A DNA stretch of 64,000 nt, taken from positions 868,001 through 932,000 of the forward strand of contig OZ000552.1 in the NCBI GenBank assembly GCA_963923955.1. The letters are read 5' to 3'. The position numbers were made by a program, and so were the translations under genes. The DNA comes from G963923955 sp963923955 (GTDB lineage: Bacteria > Pseudomonadota > Gammaproteobacteria > Eutrophobiales > Eutrophobiaceae). The notes below the pieces were generated by a model. It had not been told where the DNA came from. It made no database searches and saw only the letters and a list, made by a program, of their open reading frames with translations. Below are positions 10,523 through 19,145 of the stretch, piece by piece. The first letter of the stretch is position 1. Each line of letters begins with the position of its first letter.

Positions 10523-11122
10523 TTATTTGGAGACCATCACCATCGCCGGTCGCACCAGGCGCCCGTTTAGCTCATAGCCCTTCTGCATCACGGCGACCAC
10601 CCGGCCCGGCTCAGTACCTTCAACTTCCTGCATGGAAACCGCCTCGTGTTTCTCAGGATTGAATTTCTCGCCCTGCGGGTCCAGTTCTGCGATGCCGAAT
10701 TTATCCAGCGTGTCCAAGAACATCTTCAAGGTCAGGTCCATGCCCTCGCGTAAGCTCTCTACGTCCTCTGCGCCTTCGCTGGCATGGATGCCCAGCACCA
10801 TACTGTCGATCACGGGCAGCAGGCCGGTGACAAATCGCTCCAGGGCGTATTTATGCGCCTGTTCTATGTCGCGGATGGTGCGTTTACGCAGGTTATCCAC
10901 CTCAGCCCGGGCGCGCACCGCCTTGTCCACATTCTCTTCTACCAGCAGCTTCAGGCTTTCTATTTCCCGGTTTAGTCTGTCGATATCGGGCAACTCGGGA
11001 TCTGGCTCGGCGGCTGTTTCCTCTTCCGTCACGGCCTGCTCTTCCGCCAACACCTCCCCCGCAGGCGCTTCTTCTTCGACAGTTTCAGTATTTTCCTGAT
11101 TATCAGTTTGTTCCGCAGACAT
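10523..11122 (-). CDS. grpE: Nucleotide exchange factor GrpE
   Basis: A 199-residue GrpE. Seen: an acidic, low-complexity N-terminus, a long coiled coil (IDRLNREIESLKLLVEE through RKRTIRDIEQAHKYALERF), the LPVIDSMVLGIHA segment and the beta-wing LNGRLVRPAMVMV at the C-terminus. It releases ADP from DnaK. It lies between hrcA and dnaK on the same strand. The acidic N-terminal extension is longer than in many GrpE proteins but not unusual. Confidence 0.97.
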   Translation of the reverse strand: MSAEQTDNQENTETVEEEAPAGEVLAEEQAVTEEETAAEPDPELPDIDRLNREIESLKLLVEENVDKAVRARAEVDNLRKRTIRDIEQAHKYALERFVTGLLPVIDSMVLGIHASEGAEDVESLREGMDLTLKMFLDTLDKFGIAELDPQGEKFNPEKHEAVSMQEVEGTEPGRVVAVMQKGYELNGRLVRPAMVMVSK

Positions 11123-11206
11123 AGCCCCTCTTAACTAAGATGATAAAGATGACAGAGAAAGAAGACGCCGGCGCGCATTTGCTCACGCACCGGCTTGAGA
11201 TAGGGA

Positions 11207-12265
11207 TCAATTCAAGGAATTCAAGGCCGAGCCGAGCATTTTTGCCGTAATATCGACCACGGGGATGACTCTTTCATAGTCCATGCGGGTCGGGCCGATC
11301 ACGCCCAGCACACCTAAGGTCTGGCCGTCCACCTCATAGGGCGAGGTGACCACACTGCAATTATCCAGCACCTCGTAGCCGGATTCCTCGCCAATGAAGA
11401 TCTGTACGCCTTTGGCAGTGACCGCATGTTCGAGCAGATGCAGGATGTCGCGCTTTTGGTTAAAGCTCTCAAAGAGTTTTTTCAGCTTTTCCACATCGCT
11501 CAGATCAGTAACCCCCATCAGGTTGGTCTGCCCGGACATGACATAATCATCCGGCTTATTCGAATCAACAAAGGCCTTTTGCGCCATTTCTATGGCGGTC
11601 TGCATGGATTTACTGACCACCTCTTTCATCTTCTTCAATTCCCGCACCAATTCGGCGCGCACGCTCTGCAGCGCCTTGCCGCTGAAGGTCGCGTTCAGGT
11701 AGTTGGCCGCCTGCTGCAATTCGGCAGAAGTGTAGTGCCTTGCAGTATGGATAATACGATTTTGCACCTCGCGCTCATTCACCACGAGAATGACCAACAC
11801 CCGATTATCCGACAGCGGCAAAAACTCAATGTGTTTCAGCGCCTGTTGCTCGACTCGGGGCAACATGACCACGGCGGCGAGCCTTGTTATCTCAGATAAC
11901 ATGGCCGAGGTCTTCTCCATCAGCTTATTCAAGTCATCGCCCACTTCCATCTCCCGGGCAATCCGAGCCATCTCCACGCTCTGCATGGTCTCTGCGCGCA
12001 ACAGGCTATCCACAAAAAGCCGATAACCCTTGACCGTCGGCACCCGCCCGGCGGAGGTGTGTGGGGAGTGCAGCAGCCCTAAGTCCTCCAGATCGGCCAT
12101 GACATTGCGGATGGTTGCCGGGCTTAGCTCCAGCTTGGCATCACGCGCAAGGGTGCGCGAGCCGACCGGCTGGCCGTCTGAGATAAAATGCTCCACCAGG
12201 GCCTTGAACAGGTGCAGGCCGCGTTCAGATAGCTCTCCGCTGCTGGCTTTCGATGTCATCGGCAT
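11207..12265 (-). CDS. hrcA: Heat-inducible transcription repressor HrcA
   Basis: A 352-residue HrcA. Seen: an N-terminal winged helix (LSPATIRNVMADLEDLGLLHSPHTSAGRVPT near residues 48-78) and the GAF-like C-terminal domain with IFIGEESGYEVLDNCSVVTSPY and GVLGVIGPTRMDYERVIP. HrcA normally binds CIRCE operators and represses chaperone genes, with GroEL as co-factor. I could not find a CIRCE sequence near hrcA, grpE or dnaK, so its target may be elsewhere (for example groESL). ATG at 12265 or 12259 could be the start. Confidence 0.95.
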   Translation of the reverse strand: MPMTSKASSGELSERGLHLFKALVEHFISDGQPVGSRTLARDAKLELSPATIRNVMADLEDLGLLHSPHTSAGRVPTVKGYRLFVDSLLRAETMQSVEMARIAREMEVGDDLNKLMEKTSAMLSEITRLAAVVMLPRVEQQALKHIEFLPLSDNRVLVILVVNEREVQNRIIHTARHYTSAELQQAANYLNATFSGKALQSVRAELVRELKKMKEVVSKSMQTAIEMAQKAFVDSNKPDDYVMSGQTNLMGVTDLSDVEKLKKLFESFNQKRDILHLLEHAVTAKGVQIFIGEESGYEVLDNCSVVTSPYEVDGQTLGVLGVIGPTRMDYERVIPVVDITAKMLGSALNSLN

Positions 12266-12386
12266 AGCCTAAGATTTTAGCCCTAACAAGAGAAAAATCC
12301 AGCATTCTAAGGGCCGCGACTGCAAAAGCAGATTGGCCGGGCGGCCTGTACGTGCTAATTTTGCTTATCCGGACACCGCCACAACG

Positions 12387-13253
12387 ATGAATATGTTCAC
12401 GACCATAGCACTGATCAGCAATAACGAAGCGACAGAGATCAAGGATACCTTGTCCGCTGTCACCAATTTCCTGAAATCCCGCAAGATCAAGGTCATCCTG
12501 GACGAATTCTGCGCCGAATTGCTGCCGGATGCCGGTTTTCAGGCCGTGAACGCAGAAGAACTGGCCGAGCATTGCACCTTAGGCATTGCCATCGGTGGGG
12601 ACGGCACCATGCTGCGCGCCGCCCACCTGCTGGCCGGTCACGACATCCCCCTGCTCGGCATTAACCGCGGCCGGCTGGGCTTTCTGGCCGATATTCCTGC
12701 AGAAGCCATTCAGGTGCAACTCGGGCAGATTCTGGATGGTGATTATGTGGAAGATGATCGCTTTCAACTGCATTGCCGGGTTACGCGCGGCGATGCGATG
12801 ATCTTGGAAAGCGATGCCTTTAATGATGTCGTCATCCAGAAATGGAACATTGCCAGGCTGATCGAACTGGAAACCTATGTTGACCGCAGCCTGGTGCACA
12901 GCCAGCGCGCAGACGGCATGATCGTGGCCTCGCCAACAGGCTCCACTGCGTACGCGCTGTCCGGCGGCGGCCCGATCATTCATCCCGCTCTGGATGCGCT
13001 GGTGCTGGTGCCGATCTGTCCGCATACGCTGAGCAATCGCCCGATTATCATAGACGGCAACAGCCGGGTGGAGATCGTCGTTGGTACGCCGGAGATCGAT
13101 CATGCCCGCTTGAGTTGTGATGGCGAGATAAGCTGCGAGCTCGCCACCGGCGATAAGGTCAGCGTCTATAAAAAAGACAAAAAAATTCGACTGATCCACC
13201 CGGCGCATCACGACCATTTCAGCATCCTGCGGGCGAAGTTGAACTGGGGCTGA
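12387..13253 (+). CDS. nadK: NAD kinase
   Basis: A 288-residue NAD kinase that phosphorylates NAD to NADP with ATP. Seen: the catalytic GGDGTMLRAAH near residue 70, GINRGRLGFLAD, the NAD-binding ADGMIVASPTGSTAYALSGGGPI, and the C-terminal SCDGE. ATG 12387 was chosen because upstream codons encode no family sequence; ATG 12393 is also possible. It is divergent from hrcA; grpE/hrcA next to nadK is a conserved gammaproteobacterial arrangement. In relatives recN follows directly, but here two DNA-modification genes intervene. Confidence 0.95.
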   Translation: MNMFTTIALISNNEATEIKDTLSAVTNFLKSRKIKVILDEFCAELLPDAGFQAVNAEELAEHCTLGIAIGGDGTMLRAAHLLAGHDIPLLGINRGRLGFLADIPAEAIQVQLGQILDGDYVEDDRFQLHCRVTRGDAMILESDAFNDVVIQKWNIARLIELETYVDRSLVHSQRADGMIVASPTGSTAYALSGGGPIIHPALDALVLVPICPHTLSNRPIIIDGNSRVEIVVGTPEIDHARLSCDGEISCELATGDKVSVYKKDKKIRLIHPAHHDHFSILRAKLNWG

Positions 13254-13306
13254 TTTTTGAAAATGATCGCGGCAAGTTGACAACCCGCCTTTCATTTTCC
13301 CGCCTC

Positions 13307-13332
13307 CCCGAACTTCGGGATTTCGGTTTTTT
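13307..13332 (+). terminator. Possible intrinsic terminator after nadK
   Basis: CCCGA (13307-13311) and TCGGG (13315-13319) form a small stem, followed by ATTTCGGTTTTTT. The stem is short; confidence is low. Confidence 0.35.
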
Positions 13333-13423
13333 CGCTTTGGCCTCAGTCAGGTTGCGGCGGCGGCTTGTGTTTGATGGCGGACAGCCCGAGCGACAGGTTC
13401 GCGGCAGGATTTGATTTTATCGG

Positions 13424-13912
13424 TCATTGAAACGTCTTCCTTACAAACTCCAAATTTTTACATTCCCGGAGGATTTCCCAATTATTTTTTGTCTGTTGTA
13501 TTTTTTTGATTGAAATAGATTGCTGTTTTAACTTTTCAATGTAGATGGTCGGCACAAAATAGAAATTGATTTCCTTATCACCATTGTCTGTCAGCACCTC
13601 AACACCTACCACAACATCGGCTGTTTCCGTGCTTTGGGTGTAGGATTTCACGTCAGATTTATATTGCCGATCTATTCCACCTCGCACACCGCCCTTAAAT
13701 GAAATAGAGCCGGTTTTACTGATGGTTTTCACCTGGACTCTGATCGTATCGTGTTTGCTTCTCTCAACAATCAGGTCGTAGGTGGAATGGGGCAGATCGA
13801 CTTTGGAGGCATTAAACCCCCGTGCCAGTAATGCCGCCAGCAATCTGCTTTCATTGGCAAAGCCCTTGACGGAGGCTAGTTTGCCTTTCTCCGTTTCATT
13901 TAAGCCCGTCAC
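13424..13912 (-). CDS. PD-(D/E)XK-like nuclease, possible restriction partner
   Basis: A 162-residue protein starting at GTG 13912. That codon overlaps the stop of the upstream DNA methyltransferase as GTGA, so no intact ATG start is needed. Seen: GFANESRLLAALLARGFN near the N-terminus, then STYDLIVERSKHDTIRVQVKT, a conserved Asp followed by a Q-V-K strand. This is the arrangement of small PD-(D/E)XK endonucleases of the group I intron type (Q replacing the usual D/E). The rest is strand/helix-rich with a basic tail. The gene is strikingly AT-rich compared with nadK and recN. Pairing with the methyltransferase suggests a restriction-modification unit; activity and target are inference. Confidence 0.6.
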   Translation of the reverse strand: MTGLNETEKGKLASVKGFANESRLLAALLARGFNASKVDLPHSTYDLIVERSKHDTIRVQVKTISKTGSISFKGGVRGGIDRQYKSDVKSYTQSTETADVVVGVEVLTDNGDKEINFYFVPTIYIEKLKQQSISIKKIQQTKNNWEILRECKNLEFVRKTFQ

Positions 13913-15168
13913 TTTTTCAAAACCAGAATGTGGTCGTCGTTTATGCGCTCTTTGCGCGGCACCTTGATAAAATGGTTGATGATTCCTGAAACAAAACAAT
14001 ATTCCACTTTATAGCCGAGCATCTGTGCCGCTTCTTGTAAATATCGCCAATTTTCAAACTGGATTCCGCGCACAAGATTATTACCAATCACTACAACATA
14101 ACGGCTGCCCGGTTTCAGCACCCGATAAACCTCGCGCATGTTTTGAATCATATCCTTGATGTATTTTGTGGCGATAAAAGCCCGTCTGCGGTCTGTTTTA
14201 TAAATCTGGCTTATAACATCGTCCGCAGTTTTCAAGCCCGTCAAATGAAGGCTTGCATAATCGCGCGCCTTGACAACCTCCGTGCCCACATGCATGCTTT
14301 TAAGCGCTTGCAGTGAGCCGGACGCCAGGCCAAGCCAGTAAATTTCCAACTGATGAGTGCGCGGATAATCCACGGCGTTTAAGTAGGGCGGGGAAGTCAC
14401 AGCCAGGTCAATACTCCCATCGCCGATGCCCGCCAAATTGCGCGCATCAGCGTTGGCAGGGATAAGCACTTCCACCATGTTGCGGGACGCCAACTCTATC
14501 ATGTTATCAACTTGCGTCTCGGCACGTTTCAGAAATAAACGGATGGCATCGCCTCGTCTTACTTGCTTGCCGAGTTTTTTGCGGATAACTGTCCGGGTAC
14601 AATTATTATCCGCTTCACTCACCGAGCGAATCACTGATGAGAAAATAACCAGAAAAAAATCTTTGACTGCGCGGCTTGCATCCAGCATTTCAATCGTGTT
14701 TTTAAGAAAGCCCAACTCCTTTAGCATAAAGGGCTGAAACCAGTTATCGCGGTAGGGGAACTCTGGGGCGCCTTCCAGATCGGTGGGTTCCTGGTATTGC
14801 CCCGACTTGTGTCGGATCGTTGTATGCGCTTGGGTTACTTGCTGTGCTGGCAACGGGGTGGTCTTTACCTTAGCAATAAAACGGGAAAACGGGTCAACAT
14901 CAACGCCAATGCTCTTGCGGCCGAGCAGGGATGCTTCAAGATTGGTGGTTGCGCTGCCCATGAATGGGTCAAGCACAAGCGCGCCGGGCTGTGAATAGCG
15001 CTCAATAATCCAGCGCGGCAATTCAGGAAAGAACTTGGCAGGGTATTTATGTATGCCATGTGTAAAGGCTCTTTGGTCCTTGCTGATAAATAAAAACCTC
15101 TTGCCGTTCCTGATAGGCAAGTCGGCCGGAATATTGCCTTCAATTCTGATTGCTTGTGCCGGATTCAA
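13909..15168 (-). CDS. DNA methyltransferase (N4-cytosine or N6-adenine type)
   Basis: A 419-residue DNA amino-methyltransferase. Seen: a motif X-like HGIHKYPAKFFPELP near residues 38-52, motif I LDPFMGSATTNLEA near 66-79 with GVDVDPFS, and the catalytic motif IV TSPPYLNAVDYPR near 262-274. Later comes VYRVLKPGSRYVVVIGNN. The order X, I, long middle, IV resembles alpha-class enzymes; TSPPY is common in N4-cytosine methylases. It transfers a methyl group from SAM to DNA, site unknown. It overlaps the downstream nuclease-like gene by four bases. Both sit between nadK and recN, which are adjacent in relatives, indicating insertion. Confidence 0.82.
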   Translation of the reverse strand: MNPAQAIRIEGNIPADLPIRNGKRFLFISKDQRAFTHGIHKYPAKFFPELPRWIIERYSQPGALVLDPFMGSATTNLEASLLGRKSIGVDVDPFSRFIAKVKTTPLPAQQVTQAHTTIRHKSGQYQEPTDLEGAPEFPYRDNWFQPFMLKELGFLKNTIEMLDASRAVKDFFLVIFSSVIRSVSEADNNCTRTVIRKKLGKQVRRGDAIRLFLKRAETQVDNMIELASRNMVEVLIPANADARNLAGIGDGSIDLAVTSPPYLNAVDYPRTHQLEIYWLGLASGSLQALKSMHVGTEVVKARDYASLHLTGLKTADDVISQIYKTDRRRAFIATKYIKDMIQNMREVYRVLKPGSRYVVVIGNNLVRGIQFENWRYLQEAAQMLGYKVEYCFVSGIINHFIKVPRKERINDDHILVLKK

Positions 15169-15331
15169 TTTATTAATTCCTTAAATAGTAATTGCCCTGC
15201 CCGCCGTTGCGATGATGCTCGCATTTTGTCGCGGCATTGTGCCGCCTTTCTGTCATGCAATGTATGAAAAAGCGCGCAGTTTTGTCAAGACGTAAGGCCG
15301 CTTAAGGCTTCTGCAACGGCAAATGGAGGTT

Positions 15332-15360
15332 TTCAAGGTTTCATATTTTCCTTATATAAT
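15332..15360 (+). promoter_or_regulatory. Sigma-70-like promoter of recN
   Basis: TTCAAG (15332-15337) and a perfect TATAAT (15355-15360) are separated by 17 bases, 55 bases before the recN start. No LexA box (CTGT-N8-ACAG) was found nearby, although recN is SOS-controlled in many relatives. Confidence 0.5.
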
Positions 15361-15415
15361 GCCTTGACCTTTGCGTCCCTGAAAATCCGACCCTAAATTT
15401 GGCAAAACACCAAGC

Positions 15416-17083
15416 ATGCTAAAGCAGTTATCGATACGAAATTTCGCGGTTATTGAGGAACTTGAGTTGCACCTTGCCGCCGGCATGACGGTCTTGACCG
15501 GGGAGACCGGCGCCGGCAAATCCATCCTGATCGATGCGCTCGGCCTGGTTCTTGGTGACCGGGCGGACAGTGCCGTTATTCGCAGCGATGCCAAACAGAC
15601 CGAGATCACGGCGATATTCCACATAGCAGGAAACAAACCCGTTGCCGATCTGTTAGAAGATCAGGCAATCGACGTGGAGGAGGACGAGCTCATTATCCGG
15701 CGCATCGTCAGCCGCGATGGCCGCTCACGCGGCTACGTAAACAGCGCACCGGTGGCCGCCCAACTCTTGCGTGAGATTGGAGAGCATCTGGTTGATATCC
15801 ACGGCCAACACGCCCATCAATCCCTGCTAAAACGCGATGTGCAGCGCGGCCTGTTGGATGCATACGGGAACTACGCCGGGCAATTAAGCGCAGTCTTTAG
15901 GCCTTACCAGGATTGGCATAGCGCAAGCGCTGAATTAGACACACTGCCTGCTAATGAAAAGGAACATCGTGCGCAGCTGAGTTTACTGGAATATCAGGTA
16001 CAGGAACTTGAGCAACTCGCCCCGCAGGCCGATGAGTACCGGGCACTGGAAGCGGAATACAAACGCCTGGACAATGCCGGCCGCCTGCTGGGCACGGCAC
16101 AGGCCGCATTGAATACGCTGAGCGAGGAGGAGCACTCCCTGGATGCACGCTTAAATTATGTCCTGAAGGATCTTTCTGCCTTGCAGAAGATCGATCCGGA
16201 ACTAAGCGCAGCCGGCGAGTTGCTGGAGACCGCCCGCATACAGCTGAGCGAGGCGAGTGAGGAGCTGCGTCATTACCGGGAGAAGGTCGAGCCGCAACCT
16301 GAGCGTCTGGCAGAGGTGGAAAAGCGCTTACATAACCTGCATGACATTGCGCGCAAACACCATATCCAGCCACAGCAACTACCCGAACAGCTACAGGAGC
16401 TCAGCGCACAATTACGTGACTTGCTAAACAGCCGGAGGCGTCTTGCTGAACTCAAAGACCGGCAGGCAAATGCCCTGGATGACTATACAAGGGCGGCTGA
16501 AGACTTGCACAACAGCCGCACCGGGGCGGCGGATAAAATGGCGCAGGCAATCACTAAGCAGCTGCAAACGCTGGGCATGCCGGACGGGCGCTTCGAGATA
16601 CAAGTGACAAGACAGAACGGGCACAAGCCGCAGGCCCACGGCGATGACCAGATCGAATTCCTGGTAAGCACCAACGCCGGACAGGCACCAAAGCCATTGC
16701 GCAAGGTCGCCTCCGGCGGCGAGCTTTCCCGCATCAGCCTGGCCATACAGGTCATCGCCAGCCACGACAAGGGCATCCCGGCCATGGTCTTTGATGAAGT
16801 GGATGCCGGCATAGGCGGCGGCGTTGCGGAGATCGTGGGGAGGCTGCTGCACCGGCTCGCTGAACAGCGGCAGGTCTTATGCGTCACGCACTTGGCCCAG
16901 GTTGCCTCCCAGGCCGACCAACACCTACAGGTGGGAAAATCTTCTGATAAAAAGACGACACAGACTCAAGTGCTTGCATTGGATGAGTCTGATCGCATTG
17001 AAGAGATCGCCAGGATGCTGGGCGGCATAAACATATCGAAACAGAGCCTGGAACATGCAAAGGAAATGTTGAAGCTGCACTGA
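15416..17083 (+). CDS. recN: DNA repair protein RecN
   Basis: A 555-residue SMC-like ATPase of recombinational repair. Seen: Walker A GETGAGKS (residues 29-36), long central coiled coils interrupted by a short hinge, the ABC signature VASGGELSRISLAIQ and the Walker B PAMVFDEVDAGIGGGVA near the C-terminus, then CVTHLAQVASQADQH. RecN gathers and tethers broken DNA ends. Its neighbours (nadK upstream across the insertion, bamE downstream) match the conserved order. Confidence 0.97.
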   Translation: MLKQLSIRNFAVIEELELHLAAGMTVLTGETGAGKSILIDALGLVLGDRADSAVIRSDAKQTEITAIFHIAGNKPVADLLEDQAIDVEEDELIIRRIVSRDGRSRGYVNSAPVAAQLLREIGEHLVDIHGQHAHQSLLKRDVQRGLLDAYGNYAGQLSAVFRPYQDWHSASAELDTLPANEKEHRAQLSLLEYQVQELEQLAPQADEYRALEAEYKRLDNAGRLLGTAQAALNTLSEEEHSLDARLNYVLKDLSALQKIDPELSAAGELLETARIQLSEASEELRHYREKVEPQPERLAEVEKRLHNLHDIARKHHIQPQQLPEQLQELSAQLRDLLNSRRRLAELKDRQANALDDYTRAAEDLHNSRTGAADKMAQAITKQLQTLGMPDGRFEIQVTRQNGHKPQAHGDDQIEFLVSTNAGQAPKPLRKVASGGELSRISLAIQVIASHDKGIPAMVFDEVDAGIGGGVAEIVGRLLHRLAEQRQVLCVTHLAQVASQADQHLQVGKSSDKKTTQTQVLALDESDRIEEIARMLGGINISKQSLEHAKEMLKLH

Positions 17084-17129
17084 GTCCAGACGGGGCAGCG
17101 GGGTCGTTACATAAACGCTGCAAAGTCGT

Positions 17130-17531
17130 TTATTCCTTCGGCTTGACATAGAGAATCAGGCTATGCTCTTCCAGAGTGTAGCCGTGTTCTTCTGCAATCT
17201 GGCGTTGCAGCCGCTCGATCTCTTCATTCTCAAACTCAATCACCTTGCCGGTCTTCAGGCACACCATGTGGTCATGGTGTCCGCCCCGATCCAGCTCAAA
17301 CACCGAGTGGCCGGAATCAAAGTTGTGCCGGATTACCAGGCCGGCGGACTCGAACTGGGTCAACACCCGATAGACGGTTGCAAGACCGACATCCTCCCCC
17401 GCCTCCAATAATAATTTATAGACATCTTCTGCGCTCATGTGCCGCAGCGATGAGGACTCCAGGATGTCCAGTATGCGTATTCTCGGGAGTGTGGCCTTGA
17501 GGCCGACTTTTTTCAGATCTTTTGCTTCCAT
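17130..17531 (-). CDS. fur: Ferric uptake regulator Fur
   Basis: A 133-residue Fur: winged helix with LRHMSAEDVYKLL and VGLATVYRVLTQFESAGLV, then the metal-binding GHSVFELDRGGHHDHMVC. It represses iron-uptake genes when loaded with Fe2+. Odd: the usual first CxxC reads CLKTG, with only one cysteine, and the C-terminal cysteine/histidine tail is absent, so the structural zinc site is probably missing, as in some Pseudomonas-type Fur proteins. It is convergent with recN. A TATAAT (17597-17602, minus strand) lies upstream of the start. Confidence 0.95.
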   Translation of the reverse strand: MEAKDLKKVGLKATLPRIRILDILESSSLRHMSAEDVYKLLLEAGEDVGLATVYRVLTQFESAGLVIRHNFDSGHSVFELDRGGHHDHMVCLKTGKVIEFENEEIERLQRQIAEEHGYTLEEHSLILYVKPKE

Positions 17532-17665
17532 CGTCTTTTCTATTTTAGTAAGTGGGCAGCGTATGCTTGCTTTATCTTTGCGGCCGTAGATGATAAATTA
17601 TACCTGAAGGACTGGTAAAAACCACCGCTCTCGACGGCCTTGAAATTCGTAAAAAAATTTACAGC

Positions 17666-17693
17666 TTTACTATGCCCGTCAATAGCTTAGAAT
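17666..17693 (+). promoter_or_regulatory. Possible promoter of bamE
   Basis: TTTACT (17666-17671) and TAGAAT (17688-17693) lie 16 bases apart, 27 bases before the bamE start. Both depart from consensus, so this is tentative. Confidence 0.35.
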
Positions 17694-17720
17694 GCAGCTT
17701 CGATCCGGACTGATAATAAT

Positions 17721-18281
17721 ATGCTGAAATACGCTATCCCTATCCTTTTCCTGCTATGGCTGCTTGGCGGCTGTACCAACGTCTATGAAGGCGATTTCAA
17801 GCTGCCCGGGGTCTATCGCATCGATATTCAGCAGGGCAATGTCATCAACCAGGAGATGCTGGATAAGCTGAAACCGGGCATGAACCAGAACCAGGTGCGT
17901 TTCATCATGGGCACGCCGATCTTGATCGATCCCTTCCATAATGATCGCTGGGATTATGTCTATACCTTTTCAAAGGGCGGCGGGCAGCGAGAGCAACGCC
18001 ACATCAGCCTATACTTTGAAGAAGAAGGGCTGGCCTATCTCGATGGTGATGTCGTTACCGGAATTAGAAAACCGCCAACGGCCTTCCTGAAAGAGCGCAA
18101 GAGTGTCGAAGTGCCGCTTAGGAAAAAGAAAAAACAGGGCATCATCGCTAACCTGCTCAATGCCATGCCCTTTGTCGGTGATGACGATGAGCTGATCACG
18201 CGGCAAAAGACAACAGAGCCCAGGCCGCCAGAGGTAACAGCGCCGGCAGGCGTTGAGCAAGGCGAAGATGAGCCTTTGTGA
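17721..18281 (+). CDS. bamE: Outer membrane assembly lipoprotein BamE
   Basis: A 186-residue lipoprotein with lipobox LGGC (Cys18) and the SmpA/OmlA fold. Seen: NVINQEMLDKLKPGMNQNQV, RFIMGTPILIDPFHNDRWDY and the strand HISLYFEEEGLAYLDGD. BamE is part of the BAM complex that inserts beta-barrel proteins in the outer membrane. The fold ends near residue 115; a basic stretch (RKKKKQ) and an acidic, Pro-rich tail of about 60 residues follow, longer than in the Escherichia protein. It is divergent from fur. Confidence 0.92.
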   Translation: MLKYAIPILFLLWLLGGCTNVYEGDFKLPGVYRIDIQQGNVINQEMLDKLKPGMNQNQVRFIMGTPILIDPFHNDRWDYVYTFSKGGGQREQRHISLYFEEEGLAYLDGDVVTGIRKPPTAFLKERKSVEVPLRKKKKQGIIANLLNAMPFVGDDDELITRQKTTEPRPPEVTAPAGVEQGEDEPL

Positions 18282-18336
18282 TCCCGGCACCGGCGCTCAT
18301 GGCAATGGCCTGGCGGTGACTTAAAATATCTTAAGC

Positions 18337-18355
18337 CAAGTCCGGTACGGACTTG
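18337..18355. terminator. Hairpin between convergent genes (CAAGTCC/GGACTTG)
   Basis: CAAGTCC (18337-18343) and GGACTTG (18349-18355) form a seven-base stem with a five-base loop, followed by TTTAGGGCTTTCTT. It lies between the ends of bamE and the ABC ATPase gene. It is nearly the same motif as at 5828-5847. Confidence 0.5.
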
Positions 18356-18374
18356 TTTAGGGCTTTCTTAAATT

Positions 18375-19145
18375 TCATCCAGGCAGGAAATAGCTGCTCC
18401 CCCCCTCGCCCTGAAGCTCTTGAATTGGATGCTGATAGAGCAGTTCCAGGTTGTCTTGGTTGATTACCGCAGCAGCCGGGCCGCAAATAATGTTGTCCGC
18501 ATCGATCATCAGCATGGCATGGGTACAAAATCGCCGCACCAGGTTGACATCGTGTAACACCATCAGCAGGCCGCCGTGAATAGCATCGATACGGCTTGTC
18601 AGCAGATTCAGCAGCCTAATCTGATGATGCAGATCCAGATGGTTGGTGGGTTCATCAAGCAACCACAGCAGGGGATTCTGCAGCAGCATCGTAGCGATCG
18701 CCAGCCGTCGACGCTCGCCGCCGGATAAGGTATCCACCTGCCGTGCCGCCATGGCATCCAAGGCCACATCACGCAAGGCCTGCCTGGCCAATTCCACATC
18801 TTCGCGGCTTTCCACGCTCAAGAAAGGAATATGCGGGTGCCGGCCTGCCAGGGCAGTCTCCATGACCGAGATGGGAAAGGTGTCACTGCTGTCCTGAAAC
18901 AGCACACCAAGCATGCAGGCCAGTGGGCGGCGCCGCCACTGCCTTAGCTCGGTCTCCCCGACAAAGATCTGCCCTTTTTTGTACGCCCGCAGGCCGGCAA
19001 GCGTATGCAACAAGCTGGTCTTGCCAATGCCGTTCGCGCCTAAAATTCCCCAGCGCTCTCCACGCTGCAGGCTAAAATCCAGCTTATTGCACAAAAGACG
19101 CCCGCCTATCTCAAGAGTCAAGGATTTAACCCGCAGCAGGCTCAT
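18375..19145 (-). CDS. ABC importer ATPase, FecE/BtuD type
   Basis: A 256-residue ATPase. Seen: Walker A GANGIGKTS near residues 37-45, the signature LSGGERRRLAIA, Walker B LLWLLDEPTNHLD and the H-loop MVLHD. It pairs with the FecCD-type permease, whose stop overlaps its ATG by four bases. ATG 19145 is the start; the frame stays open far upstream but only as a shadow of the permease gene. Together they should drive uptake of an iron complex, haem or cobalamin. No periplasmic binding-protein gene is adjacent, so the substrate is open. Confidence 0.88.
   Translation of the reverse strand: MSLLRVKSLTLEIGGRLLCNKLDFSLQRGERWGILGANGIGKTSLLHTLAGLRAYKKGQIFVGETELRQWRRRPLACMLGVLFQDSSDTFPISVMETALAGRHPHIPFLSVESREDVELARQALRDVALDAMAARQVDTLSGGERRRLAIATMLLQNPLLWLLDEPTNHLDLHHQIRLLNLLTSRIDAIHGGLLMVLHDVNLVRRFCTHAMLMIDADNIICGPAAAVINQDNLELLYQHPIQELQGEGGSSYFLPG

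Noticed and set aside
12266..12386. A CIRCE operator between hrcA and nadK
   Set aside because: GTGCTAA near 12353-12359 resembles one half-site, but no partner lies at the required spacing.
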